Source: Sodalis sp. Psp | Lineage (GTDB): Bacteria > Pseudomonadota > Gammaproteobacteria > Enterobacterales > Enterobacteriaceae | NCBI GenBank assembly: GCA_024648745.1 | Contig: JAHCVB010000001.1 | Span: 186,001 to 250,000 of the forward strand | Length of the DNA: 64,000 nt | Direction of reading: 5' to 3' | In this document: positions 56,722 to 64,000 of the stretch, in pieces | Layout of the letters: every line of letters begins with the position of its first letter | Position numbering within the stretch: the stretch's first letter is position 1 | Position numbers and translations under genes: made by a program | The notes under the pieces: generated by a model | Told to the model about the DNA's origin: nothing | Database searches by the model: none | The model's input: the letters and a program-made list of their open reading frames with translations, nothing else

Positions 56722-56737
56722 GAGGTAGCATAGCATT

Positions 56738-57091
56738 ATGGATAAGAAAATAGCTCGTATCCGTCGTGCAACTCGTGCGCGATGCAAGCTTCAAAAATTG
56801 GGTTCAATTCGTCTAGTGGTACACCGTACCCCACGTCATATTTACGCACAAATTATCGCACCAAACGGCTCTGAAGTCTTGGTAGCCGCTTCTACTGTAG
56901 AAAAAGCTATTGTTGATCAGTTAAAAGGCACTGGTAACAAAAATGCCGCCGCCGCTGTAGGTAAAATTATCGCAGAGCGCGCGCTAGGGAAAGGCATCAA
57001 GGGTGTATCTTTTGACCGTTCCGGGTTCCAATATCATGGTCGAGTCCAGGCACTGGCAGATGCCGCCCGTGAAGCTGGCCTTCAGATCTAA
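56738..57091 (+). CDS. rplR: 50S ribosomal protein L18
   Basis: 5S rRNA-binding protein, 117 residues as in E. coli. [35 protein letters not shown] and [20 protein letters not shown] are conserved. Confidence 0.97.
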   Translation: MDKKIARIRRATRARCKLQKLGSIRLVVHRTPRHIYAQIIAPNGSEVLVAASTVEKAIVDQLKGTGNKNAAAAVGKIIAERALGKGIKGVSFDRSGFQYHGRVQALADAAREAGLQI

Positions 57092-57117
57092 GATATATAG
57101 AGGTGAAAGTGTTAAAG

Positions 57118-57618
57118 ATGGCACATATCGAAAAGCAATCTGGCGAACTACAGGAAAAGCTGATCTCAGTAAACCGTGTATCCAAAACTGTAAAAGGTGG
57201 TCGTATTTTCAGCTTTACCGCACTGACAGTTATCGGTAATGGTAATGGTCGCGTTGGTTTTGGTTACGGCAAAGCACGAGAAGTTCCGGCAGCAATTCAG
57301 AAAGCAATGGAAAAAGCCCGTCGCAGTATGGTGAATATAGCGTTAAATGGTGGCACCCTGCAGCACCCGATCAAGGGTGAGCACACAGGTTCCCGCGTAT
57401 TCATGCAGCCAGCTTCTGAAGGTACTGGTATCATCGCTGGTGGTGCAATGCGCGCTGTTCTGGAAGTTGCAGGGGTTCATAATGTACTGGCAAAAACTTA
57501 TGGTTCCACTAACTCTATCAACGTAGTTCGTGCAACTATTGGCGCTCTTAATAATATGAAGTCTCCTAAAATGGTCGCCGCCAAGCGCGGTAAATCCACT
57601 GAAGAAATTCTGGGATAA
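57118..57618 (+). CDS. rpsE: 30S ribosomal protein S5
   Basis: mRNA-entry and decoding-fidelity protein, 166 residues (167 in E. coli) from the ATG at 57118. [20 protein letters not shown] and [20 protein letters not shown] are conserved. The final lysine of E. coli S5 is missing. A start at 57103 would add five unrelated residues. Confidence 0.97.
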   Translation: MAHIEKQSGELQEKLISVNRVSKTVKGGRIFSFTALTVIGNGNGRVGFGYGKAREVPAAIQKAMEKARRSMVNIALNGGTLQHPIKGEHTGSRVFMQPASEGTGIIAGGAMRAVLEVAGVHNVLAKTYGSTNSINVVRATIGALNNMKSPKMVAAKRGKSTEEILG

Positions 57619-57627
57619 TTGACTATA

Positions 57628-57804
57628 ATGCAGAATATTAAAATCACTCAGACTCGTAGTTCTATTGGTCGTCTGTCGAAACACAAGGCAACTTTGGTTG
57701 GTCTAGGCCTGCGTCGTATTGGTCACACCGTTGAACGTGAAGATACACCTGAAGTACGTGGTATGATTAATGTCGTTTCTTACATGGTTAAAGTGAGGAA
57801 ATAA
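57628..57804 (+). CDS. rpmD: 50S ribosomal protein L30
   Basis: Small large-subunit protein, 58 residues (59 in E. coli). [20 protein letters not shown] and [20 protein letters not shown] are conserved. The ATG at 57628 has no clear Shine-Dalgarno sequence and the gap to rpsE is only nine bases; an in-frame TTG at 57619 is possible. Translational coupling from rpsE is likely. Confidence 0.95.
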   Translation: MQNIKITQTRSSIGRLSKHKATLVGLGLRRIGHTVEREDTPEVRGMINVVSYMVKVRK

Positions 57805-57807
57805 GAG

Positions 57808-58242
57808 GTGCATTTAAATATTTTATCTCCGGCCAAGGGTTCCAAGCACATTTCTAAGCGTTCAGGTCGTGGCATTGGCTCTGGCTTAGGTAAAACCGGA
57901 GGGCGCGGTCATAAAGGCCAGAAATCTCGTTCTAACGGTAACGTACGTCGCGGATTTGAAGGTGGTCAGATGCCTCTGTACCGTTGTCTGCCAAAAGTAG
58001 GCTTTACGTCTCGCAAATCTATGATTACCGCGGAAGTCCGTCTGTCAAATTTAACGCACATTGAAGGGGATGTGGTGAATCTAGATACATTGAAAGCAGC
58101 TAATATCGTCGGTGCCCAGATTCAGTTTGCTAAAGTTATGCTATCTGGTGAAATCGGACGCGTGGTTACCGTACATGGTTTGCGTATAAGTAAAGGTGCG
58201 CGTGCTGCAATCCAAGCTATTGGTGGTAAAGTTAAGGGATAA
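57808..58242 (+). CDS. rplO: 50S ribosomal protein L15
   Basis: Late-assembly large-subunit protein, 144 residues as in E. coli. It starts with GTG at 57808 behind [25 protein letters not shown] and [20 protein letters not shown] are conserved. Confidence 0.97.
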   Translation: MHLNILSPAKGSKHISKRSGRGIGSGLGKTGGRGHKGQKSRSNGNVRRGFEGGQMPLYRCLPKVGFTSRKSMITAEVRLSNLTHIEGDVVNLDTLKAANIVGAQIQFAKVMLSGEIGRVVTVHGLRISKGARAAIQAIGGKVKG

Positions 58243-58253
58243 TAAGTAAGCAA

Positions 58254-59612
58254 ATGGCTAAGCAGTCGGGATTAGATTTTCAAAGCGTTAAAAACCAACG
58301 TGGGCTTGGCGAGTTAAAGCGCAGGTTTTTATTTGTTATCGGGGCGCTAATTGTCTTCCGTGTCGGCTCTTTTATTCCGATTCCTGGAATTGACACTACC
58401 GTGCTTGGGAAATTTCTCGAACAACAACGAGGCACCATTATTGAAATGTTTAACATGTTCTCTGGAGGTGCACTTAGCCGTGCTTCTATCTTTGCTTTAG
58501 GGATTATGCCATATATTTCGGCGTCGATCATCATTCAGCTGGTGACGGTAATTCAGCCAACGCTGGCGGAGATTAAAAAAGAGGGAGAAGCTGGCAGGCG
58601 TAAAATTAGCCAGTACACCCGCTGTGGCACGTTGATGTTGGCTATACTCCAATCGATCGGTGTCGCTACTGGTTTGCCGAATATGCCTGGAATGCAAGGT
58701 GTAGTACTTAACCCAGGCTTTGCATTTTACTGTACTGCAGTAGTTAGCCTAGTTTGTGGGACAATGTTTCTAATGTGGCTAGGTGAGCAAATTACTGAAC
58801 GGGGTATTGGTAATGGTATCTCACTCATTGTCTTTGCGGGTATCGTAGCTGGCTTGCCACCTGCCGTTGCTCATACCATAGAGCAAGCTCGACAAGGAGA
58901 TTTACACTTTCTCCAGTTACTACTGGTTGTAATTCTGGTATTTACGGTAACGTTATTCGTGGTATTCGTTGAACGTGGTCAACGTCGTATTATCGTTAGC
59001 TACGCTAAGCGTCAGCAAGGGCGTCGTGTTTATGCAGTACAGAGCACACATTTGCCGCTAAAAGTGAATATGGCTGGGGTTATCCCGGCAATTTTCGCCT
59101 CCAGTATCATTTTGTTTCCAGCTACAATCACATCCTGGTTCGGAGGTGGTATTGGGTGGTATTGGCTGACTACAATCTCGCTCTATTTACAGCCTGGTCA
59201 ACCGCTGTATGTCTTACTATATGCTGCAGCAATCATATTTTTCTGTTTCTTTTATACAGCATTGGTTTTCAATCCACGTGAGACAGCAGATAACCTGAAG
59301 AAATCAGGTGCATTTGTACCAGGCATTCGGCCAGGGGAGCAAACGGCAAGGCATATTGATAAAGTGATGACCCGACTAACTCTAGTCGGCGCTATATATA
59401 TTACCTTTATCTGCCTAATTCCAGAGTTCATGCGTGACGCAATGACGGTTCCCTTTTATTTTGGAGGCACATCCTTATTGATCGTCGTTGTGGTTATTAT
59501 AGATTTTATATCTCAAGTACAGACTTTAATGATGTCGAGTCAATATGAATCTGTATTGAAGAAAGCAAACCTGAATTCAGGTAACTTGAAAAGTTACGGA
59601 AAGCAAAAATGA
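58254..59612 (+). CDS. secY: Protein translocase subunit SecY
   Basis: Channel subunit of the SecYEG translocon in the inner membrane, with ten predicted membrane helices. It has 452 residues (443 in E. coli). Plug and pore features are visible: [48 protein letters not shown] and the cytoplasmic loop [20 protein letters not shown]. The C-terminal tail is longer by about nine residues ([13 protein letters not shown]). It overlaps rpmJ by four bases. Confidence 0.97.
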   Translation: MAKQSGLDFQSVKNQRGLGELKRRFLFVIGALIVFRVGSFIPIPGIDTTVLGKFLEQQRGTIIEMFNMFSGGALSRASIFALGIMPYISASIIIQLVTVIQPTLAEIKKEGEAGRRKISQYTRCGTLMLAILQSIGVATGLPNMPGMQGVVLNPGFAFYCTAVVSLVCGTMFLMWLGEQITERGIGNGISLIVFAGIVAGLPPAVAHTIEQARQGDLHFLQLLLVVILVFTVTLFVVFVERGQRRIIVSYAKRQQGRRVYAVQSTHLPLKVNMAGVIPAIFASSIILFPATITSWFGGGIGWYWLTTISLYLQPGQPLYVLLYAAAIIFFCFFYTALVFNPRETADNLKKSGAFVPGIRPGEQTARHIDKVMTRLTLVGAIYITFICLIPEFMRDAMTVPFYFGGTSLLIVVVVIIDFISQVQTLMMSSQYESVLKKANLNSGNLKSYGKQK

Positions 59613-59725
59613 AAGTTCGTGCTTCTGTCAAGAAATTATGTCGTAACTGCAAAATTGTTAAACGCAACAATGTTATCCATGTGATTTGCAGCGTTGAGCC
59701 TAAGCATAAACAACGACAGGGGTAA
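59609..59725 (+). CDS. rpmJ: 50S ribosomal protein L36
   Basis: Smallest large-subunit protein, 38 residues as in E. coli, and zinc-binding. It reads [20 protein letters not shown] and ends EPKHKQRQG. The zinc ligands Cys11, Cys14, Cys27 and His33 are all present. It starts in the ATGA overlap with secY. Confidence 0.97.
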   Translation: MKVRASVKKLCRNCKIVKRNNVIHVICSVEPKHKQRQG

Positions 59726-59799
59726 TATTTTCAGCATTTTTCTTGCAAAGCTAGGTTTAGCTGGTAGATTGGCCAGCCAATCTTTTGTGTGTCGCTGCA

Positions 59800-59868
59800 A
59801 CATTGTTTGAGTATCCTGACGGGCTTTCTAGAACGATGTTGCCGTTAAAAACTCTAGGAGAGCATAGT
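59800..59868 (+). promoter_or_regulatory. Leader of the alpha operon (S4 target region)
   Basis: The segment before rpsM contains ATCCTGACGGGCTTTC and AGGAGAGCATAGTG, closely like the E. coli alpha-operon leader as I recall it, where S4 binds a pseudoknot that blocks rpsM translation. Pairing was not tested; the call rests on sequence likeness and position. Confidence 0.5.
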
Positions 59869-60225
59869 GTGGCCCGTATAGCAGGTATTAACATTTCTGA
59901 TCATAAACATACCGTTATTGCATTAACGTCAATATACGGTATCGGCAGAGCTCGCTCTCAGCACATCTGCATGGCTACTGGCATTGCTGAGAATGTTAAA
60001 CTCAAGGAATTGTCTGAAGATCAGGTTGACATGCTACGTAACGCAGTTGCTACGTTTGTTGTTGAAGGTGATCTGCGTCGTAAAGTAGCCCTAAGTATCA
60101 AACGCTTGATGGACCTTGGTACCTATCGTGGTTTACGTCATCGTCGTGGTCTTCCTGTCCGCGGTCAGCGTACCAAGACCAATGCCCGTACCCGTAAAGG
60201 TCCACGAAAACCGATCAAGAAATAA
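59869..60225 (+). CDS. rpsM: 30S ribosomal protein S13
   Basis: Head protein contacting P-site tRNA and the subunit bridge, 118 residues as in E. coli. It starts with GTG at 59869 ([14 protein letters not shown]), as in E. coli, behind [25 protein letters not shown] is conserved. In-frame upstream starts fall in the leader and are rejected. First gene of the alpha operon. Confidence 0.97.
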   Translation: MARIAGINISDHKHTVIALTSIYGIGRARSQHICMATGIAENVKLKELSEDQVDMLRNAVATFVVEGDLRRKVALSIKRLMDLGTYRGLRHRRGLPVRGQRTKTNARTRKGPRKPIKK

Positions 60226-60243
60226 TCGGGGTGAATAAATAAT

Positions 60244-60633
60244 ATGGTTAAGGCATCTATTCGTACACGCAAGCGTGTTAAAAAGCAGATTCCAGATGGT
60301 GTAGCTCATATCCATTCGTCTTTCAATAATACTATTGTAACTATTACCGATCGTCATGGTAATACATTAGGTTGGGCGACTGCCGGTGGTTCCGGTTTTC
60401 GTGGTTCCCGTAAGTCTACCCCTTTTGCCGCACAAGTCGCAGCAGAACATTGCGCTGAAGCTGTAAAAGAATATGGCATCAAGAATTTAGAAATTATGGT
60501 TAAAGGACCAGGCCCAGGCCGCGAGTCTACCGTCCGTGCGTTAAGCGCAGTTGGTTTCCGCATCACAAATATTACTGATGTGACTCCGATCCCCCATAAC
60601 GGTTGTCGTCCACCTAAAAAGCGTCGCGTATAA
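60244..60633 (+). CDS. rpsK: 30S ribosomal protein S11
   Basis: Platform protein near the Shine-Dalgarno helix, 129 residues as in E. coli. [20 protein letters not shown] and [17 protein letters not shown] are conserved. Confidence 0.98.
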   Translation: MVKASIRTRKRVKKQIPDGVAHIHSSFNNTIVTITDRHGNTLGWATAGGSGFRGSRKSTPFAAQVAAEHCAEAVKEYGIKNLEIMVKGPGPGRESTVRALSAVGFRITNITDVTPIPHNGCRPPKKRRV

Positions 60634-60661
60634 CGCTGCTTTAGGGTGGCTGGAGAAAGAA

Positions 60662-61282
60662 ATGGCAAGGTATTTGGGTCCTAGACTCAAGTTGAGTCGT
60701 CGTGAAGGTGCAGATCTTTTTCTGAAATCTGGAGTTCGCGCGATCGATTCCAAGTGTAAAATTGAGCAACCACCTGGTCAGCATGGCTTGCGTAAACCGC
60801 GCCAGTCTGATTATGGTGTACAGTTACGTGAGAAACAAAAAGTTCGTCGTATCTATGGTGTATTGGAACGTCAATTTCGCAATTACTACAAAGAAGCAGC
60901 ACGCTTGAAAGGGAATACCGGTGAAAACCTGCTGCAGCTGCTGGAAGGTCGTCTAGACAATGTTGTTTACCGTATGGGTTTTGGTGCCACGCGTGCTGAG
61001 TCACGTCAATTGGTCAGCCATAAGGCGGTCATGGTGAATGGCCGCATTGTCAACATCCCCTCTTACCAGGTTACTCCAAATGACGTTGTTGGTATCCGTG
61101 AGAAAGCGAAAAAGCAATCCCGTGTTCGTGCTTCATTGGAACTAGCTGATCAGCGTGAAAAGCTGGCTTGGCTTGAAGTCGACACAGATAAGATGGAAGG
61201 GGTGTTTAAACGTATTCCAGAACGTACCGATCTTTCTGCGGATGTTAATGAACATCTGATCGTTGAACTTTACTCTAAGTAA
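60662..61282 (+). CDS. rpsD: 30S ribosomal protein S4
   Basis: Assembly-initiating small-subunit protein and alpha-operon repressor in E. coli. It has 206 residues, as in E. coli. [20 protein letters not shown] and the S4 RNA-binding domain ([20 protein letters not shown]) are conserved. Confidence 0.98.
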   Translation: MARYLGPRLKLSRREGADLFLKSGVRAIDSKCKIEQPPGQHGLRKPRQSDYGVQLREKQKVRRIYGVLERQFRNYYKEAARLKGNTGENLLQLLEGRLDNVVYRMGFGATRAESRQLVSHKAVMVNGRIVNIPSYQVTPNDVVGIREKAKKQSRVRASLELADQREKLAWLEVDTDKMEGVFKRIPERTDLSADVNEHLIVELYSK

Positions 61283-61309
61283 GGCTTAATACCAATTAGA
61301 GAGGACATA

Positions 61310-62299
61310 ATGCAGGGTTCTGTGACAGAGTTTCTAAAACCGCGCCTGGTAGATATTGAGCAAGTTAGTTCGACTCACGCCAAGGTGACCCTTGAGCCTT
61401 TAGAGCGTGGTTTTGGCCATACTTTAGGTAACGCGCTGCGGCGTATTTTGCTCTCATCAATGCCTGGTTACGCAGTGACCGAAGTTGAGATTGATGGTGT
61501 ACTACATGAATACAGCACTAAAGAAGGTGTACAGGAAGATGTTCTAGAGATTTTGCTCAATCTGAAAGAGCTAGCGGTGAGAGTTCAAGGTAAAGATAAT
61601 GTTGTCTTAACCCTGAGTAAATCTGGAATTGGCCTTGTGACCGCAGCTGACATCACTCATGATGGGGATGTCGAAATTGTCAAGCCGCAGCATGTTTTAT
61701 GTCATTTAACTGATGAGAATGCATCTATCAATATGCGTATCAAGGTTCAGCGCGGACGTGGTTATGTCCCGACATCAGCCAGAATTCATTTGGAGGAAGA
61801 TGAACGCCCAATCGGGCGTCTGCTGGTAGATGCATGCTACAGCCCTGTAGAGAGTATTACTTACAATGTGGAAGCGGCACGCGTTGAGCAGCGTACCGAT
61901 CTAGATAAACTGGTCATTGAAATGGAAACTAATGGCACAATTACTCCTGAAGAGGCTATTCGCCGTGCAGCAACAATTCTAGCTGAACAACTAGAAGCTT
62001 TCGTTGACTTGCGTGATGTACGTCAGCCAGAAATAAAAGAAGAGAAACCAGAATTCGATCCGATCTTACTACGCCCCGTCGACGATCTGGAATTAACCGT
62101 CCGTTCAGCTAACTGTCTCAAGGCAGAAGCCATCCACTACATCGGTGATCTGGTACAGCGCACTGAGGTTGAACTTTTAAAAACACCTAACCTTGGCAAA
62201 AAATCTCTTACTGAGATTAAAGACGTGTTGGCTTCCCGTGGATTGTCTCTGGGCGTGCGCCTGGAAAACTGGCCTCCTGCAAGTATCACTGATGAATAA
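61310..62299 (+). CDS. rpoA: DNA-directed RNA polymerase alpha subunit
   Basis: Assembly platform of RNA polymerase, 329 residues as in E. coli. The N-terminal domain includes [20 protein letters not shown]. The linker is followed by a complete C-terminal domain with the UP-element/activator surface [14 protein letters not shown], where the key Arg265 sits. Retention of this domain fits the retained Crp and the AT-rich UP-like sequence at Pspc. Confidence 0.98.
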   Translation: MQGSVTEFLKPRLVDIEQVSSTHAKVTLEPLERGFGHTLGNALRRILLSSMPGYAVTEVEIDGVLHEYSTKEGVQEDVLEILLNLKELAVRVQGKDNVVLTLSKSGIGLVTAADITHDGDVEIVKPQHVLCHLTDENASINMRIKVQRGRGYVPTSARIHLEEDERPIGRLLVDACYSPVESITYNVEAARVEQRTDLDKLVIEMETNGTITPEEAIRRAATILAEQLEAFVDLRDVRQPEIKEEKPEFDPILLRPVDDLELTVRSANCLKAEAIHYIGDLVQRTEVELLKTPNLGKKSLTEIKDVLASRGLSLGVRLENWPPASITDE

Positions 62300-62340
62300 A
62301 CCTGATTACAGGTCAAGATTTTACTGAGTAGGTGAAGTGA

Positions 62341-62730
<390 letters not shown>

Positions 62731-62899
62731 TCTGTTATTATATAATTTCTCAGGAACTTTTAAAATCAAATCTAACCTAGCTTATACCTGAACCACTACG
62801 CAGGATGAAACTAAGCTGATCTTCAGTGATAAGTATAGTCAATTTCCAAATGTTTGCTGAACGCAAACAACACCATGCACAGCCGTAAGCCAGCAGTTC

Positions 62900-63502
62900 T
62901 TAACTCAAGAAGGATGGCTGATGACTTTCATATTGACTTATCGCTTCGTCGTGCATCAGCGTCAGGCTGATATTATCAAGGCCATTAACTATGCAATGGC
63001 GGCAGAAACCATCAATCTCAAAGGCGTACACCTTATCACCGGTTAGTACTTGCTGCTTCTCCAGACAGATGGTGAAGGTTGCTCCTTCCTGCGTCATGAC
63101 CATCTTAAACAGTTCATCTACTTGAGCCTCTTGGAGAGTAATAGGTAATAACTGGTTGTTCAAGCTGTTGCCGTAAAAAATATCTGCAAAGCTCGGTGCG
63201 ATTACCGCACGAAAACCGTAATCAGTCAATGCCCAGGGCGCATGCTCGCGTGAGGAGCCACAGCCAAAGTTTTCTCGGGCTAACAGAATACTGGCACCAT
63301 AGTAACGCGGCTGATTCAATACGAAGTCCGGATTTGGTCGCTGCCCAGAATCGTCCAGAAAGCGCCAGTCGTTAAATAGATGCTGACCAAATCCCATACG
63401 GGTAACTTTCTGTAGAAATTGTTTAGGAATAATAGCGTCGGTGTCCACATTGGCAGCGTCTAACGGTACCACGATGCCAGTATGCTGAGTAAATTTAGCC
63501 AT
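62900..63502 (-). CDS. leuD: 3-isopropylmalate dehydratase small subunit
   Basis: Swivelling-domain subunit of isopropylmalate isomerase in leucine synthesis. It has 200 residues (201 in E. coli). [20 protein letters not shown] near residue 20 and [20 protein letters not shown] near residue 75, which close over the leuC cluster, are conserved. It follows leuC with an 18-base gap. In E. coli leuABCD lies elsewhere, so this is a rearranged junction with the ribosomal cluster. Confidence 0.96.
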   Translation of the reverse strand: MAKFTQHTGIVVPLDAANVDTDAIIPKQFLQKVTRMGFGQHLFNDWRFLDDSGQRPNPDFVLNQPRYYGASILLARENFGCGSSREHAPWALTDYGFRAVIAPSFADIFYGNSLNNQLLPITLQEAQVDELFKMVMTQEGATFTICLEKQQVLTGDKVYAFEIDGFCRHCIVNGLDNISLTLMHDEAISQYESHQPSFLS

Positions 63503-63520
63503 CTCGATTTCTTTGTTCCT

Positions 63521-64000
63521 TTAATTCAATTCGCGAATATCAGAAAAACGACCGGCCAACGCCGCCGCCGCCGCCATCGAGGGGCTGAGCAGATGAGTGC
63601 GTCCACCTCGGCCCTGACGACCCTCAAAGTTACGGTTACTAGTAGACGCGCAGCGCTCGCCAGGGTTTAAGCGATCATTGTTCATTGCTAGACACATGGA
63701 ACAGCCCGGTAAACGCCATTCGAAACCGGCCTCGATAAAGATTTTATCCAGCCCTTCTATTTCTGCCTGCGCCTTGACCGGACCAGAACCGGGCACGACA
63801 ATTGTCTGTACGCCGGCGGCGACACGGCGGCCGCGAGTGATAGCTGCAGCGGCACGTAAATCTTCAATACGCGAATTTGTGCAAGAGCCGATAAACACCT
63901 TATCAATTGTCACGTCGGTCAGATGAATACCGGGCCGTAAGTCCATATAGGCCAGTGCCTTAGCAGCGGAATTGCATTCTACAGAATTTCTGAACGACTC
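63521..64000 (-). CDS. leuC: 3-isopropylmalate dehydratase large subunit, 3' part
   Basis: C-terminal 159 residues of the [4Fe-4S] isomerase subunit; the frame is open through base 64000, so the start lies outside. Cluster cysteines appear in [15 protein letters not shown] and in [39 protein letters not shown] is conserved. An internal ATG at 63946 is not the true start, since AKALAYMDL upstream continues the family alignment. Confidence 0.96.
   Translation of the reverse strand, partial: ESFRNSVECNSAAKALAYMDLRPGIHLTDVTIDKVFIGSCTNSRIEDLRAAAAITRGRRVAAGVQTIVVPGSGPVKAQAEIEGLDKIFIEAGFEWRLPGCSMCLAMNNDRLNPGERCASTSNRNFEGRQGRGGRTHLLSPSMAAAAALAGRFSDIRELN

Overview
The window looks like part of the chromosome of an Enterobacterales-related gammaproteobacterium in the middle of genome reduction, most likely an insect endosymbiont. 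Three things point that way. Nearly every intact gene is an ortholog of an Escherichia coli housekeeping or amino-acid gene. Local gene order follows E. coli blocks, with everything between the retained genes eroded. The spacers hold gene corpses at the positions synteny predicts: serB, deoB, uvrB, moaA, slyD, slyX, fkpA, and more doubtfully arcA, yhfA and bfd. A Sodalis-like or mealybug gamma-symbiont relative is my inference; no marker here proves a genus. E. coli comparisons are from memory, not from a search.

Layout. 1-6.95 kb (minus): 5' part of dnaK with a sigma32-type promoter, then thrC, thrB, thrA behind a thr promoter, a Thr/Ile-rich leader peptide and a decayed attenuator. 7-14 kb: gpmB, radA and deoD separated by remnants (arcA?, serB, deoB). 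15-25.5 kb: nadA, aroG, gpmA, pgl, the uvrB corpse, ybhK, a moaA remnant, ddlA. 26-36 kb: an OmpC/OmpF-type porin, gyrA, ubiG, nrdA-nrdB-yfaE. 36.5-43 kb: pabA, crp, the slyD-slyX-fkpA graveyard, then yheO-tusD-tusC-tusB. 43-62.7 kb: the str operon (rpsL-rpsG-fusA-tuf), bfr, and the complete S10-spc-alpha ribosomal superoperon with secY and rpoA. 62.9-64 kb (minus): leuD and the 3' part of leuC.

Function. The retained set covers translation, transcription, replication (gyrA, ribonucleotide reductase), wall precursor and outer-membrane permeability (ddlA, porin), quinone and NAD synthesis, and provisioning of threonine, leucine and aromatic amino acids. Losses fall on DNA repair (uvrB), serine synthesis (serB), nucleoside salvage (deoB), molybdopterin (moaA) and periplasmic folding (fkpA). 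Some control elements survive with recognisable sequence (heat-shock promoter, DnaA box at nrdA, Pstr, PS10, Pspc, thr leader).

I found no insertion sequence, prophage, CRISPR array, tRNA or rRNA gene, and no convincing new multi-gene system. The unusual content is the decay itself, captured with alignable gene corpses, plus local effects of decay such as the rpsC stop-codon loss and the weakened thr attenuator.
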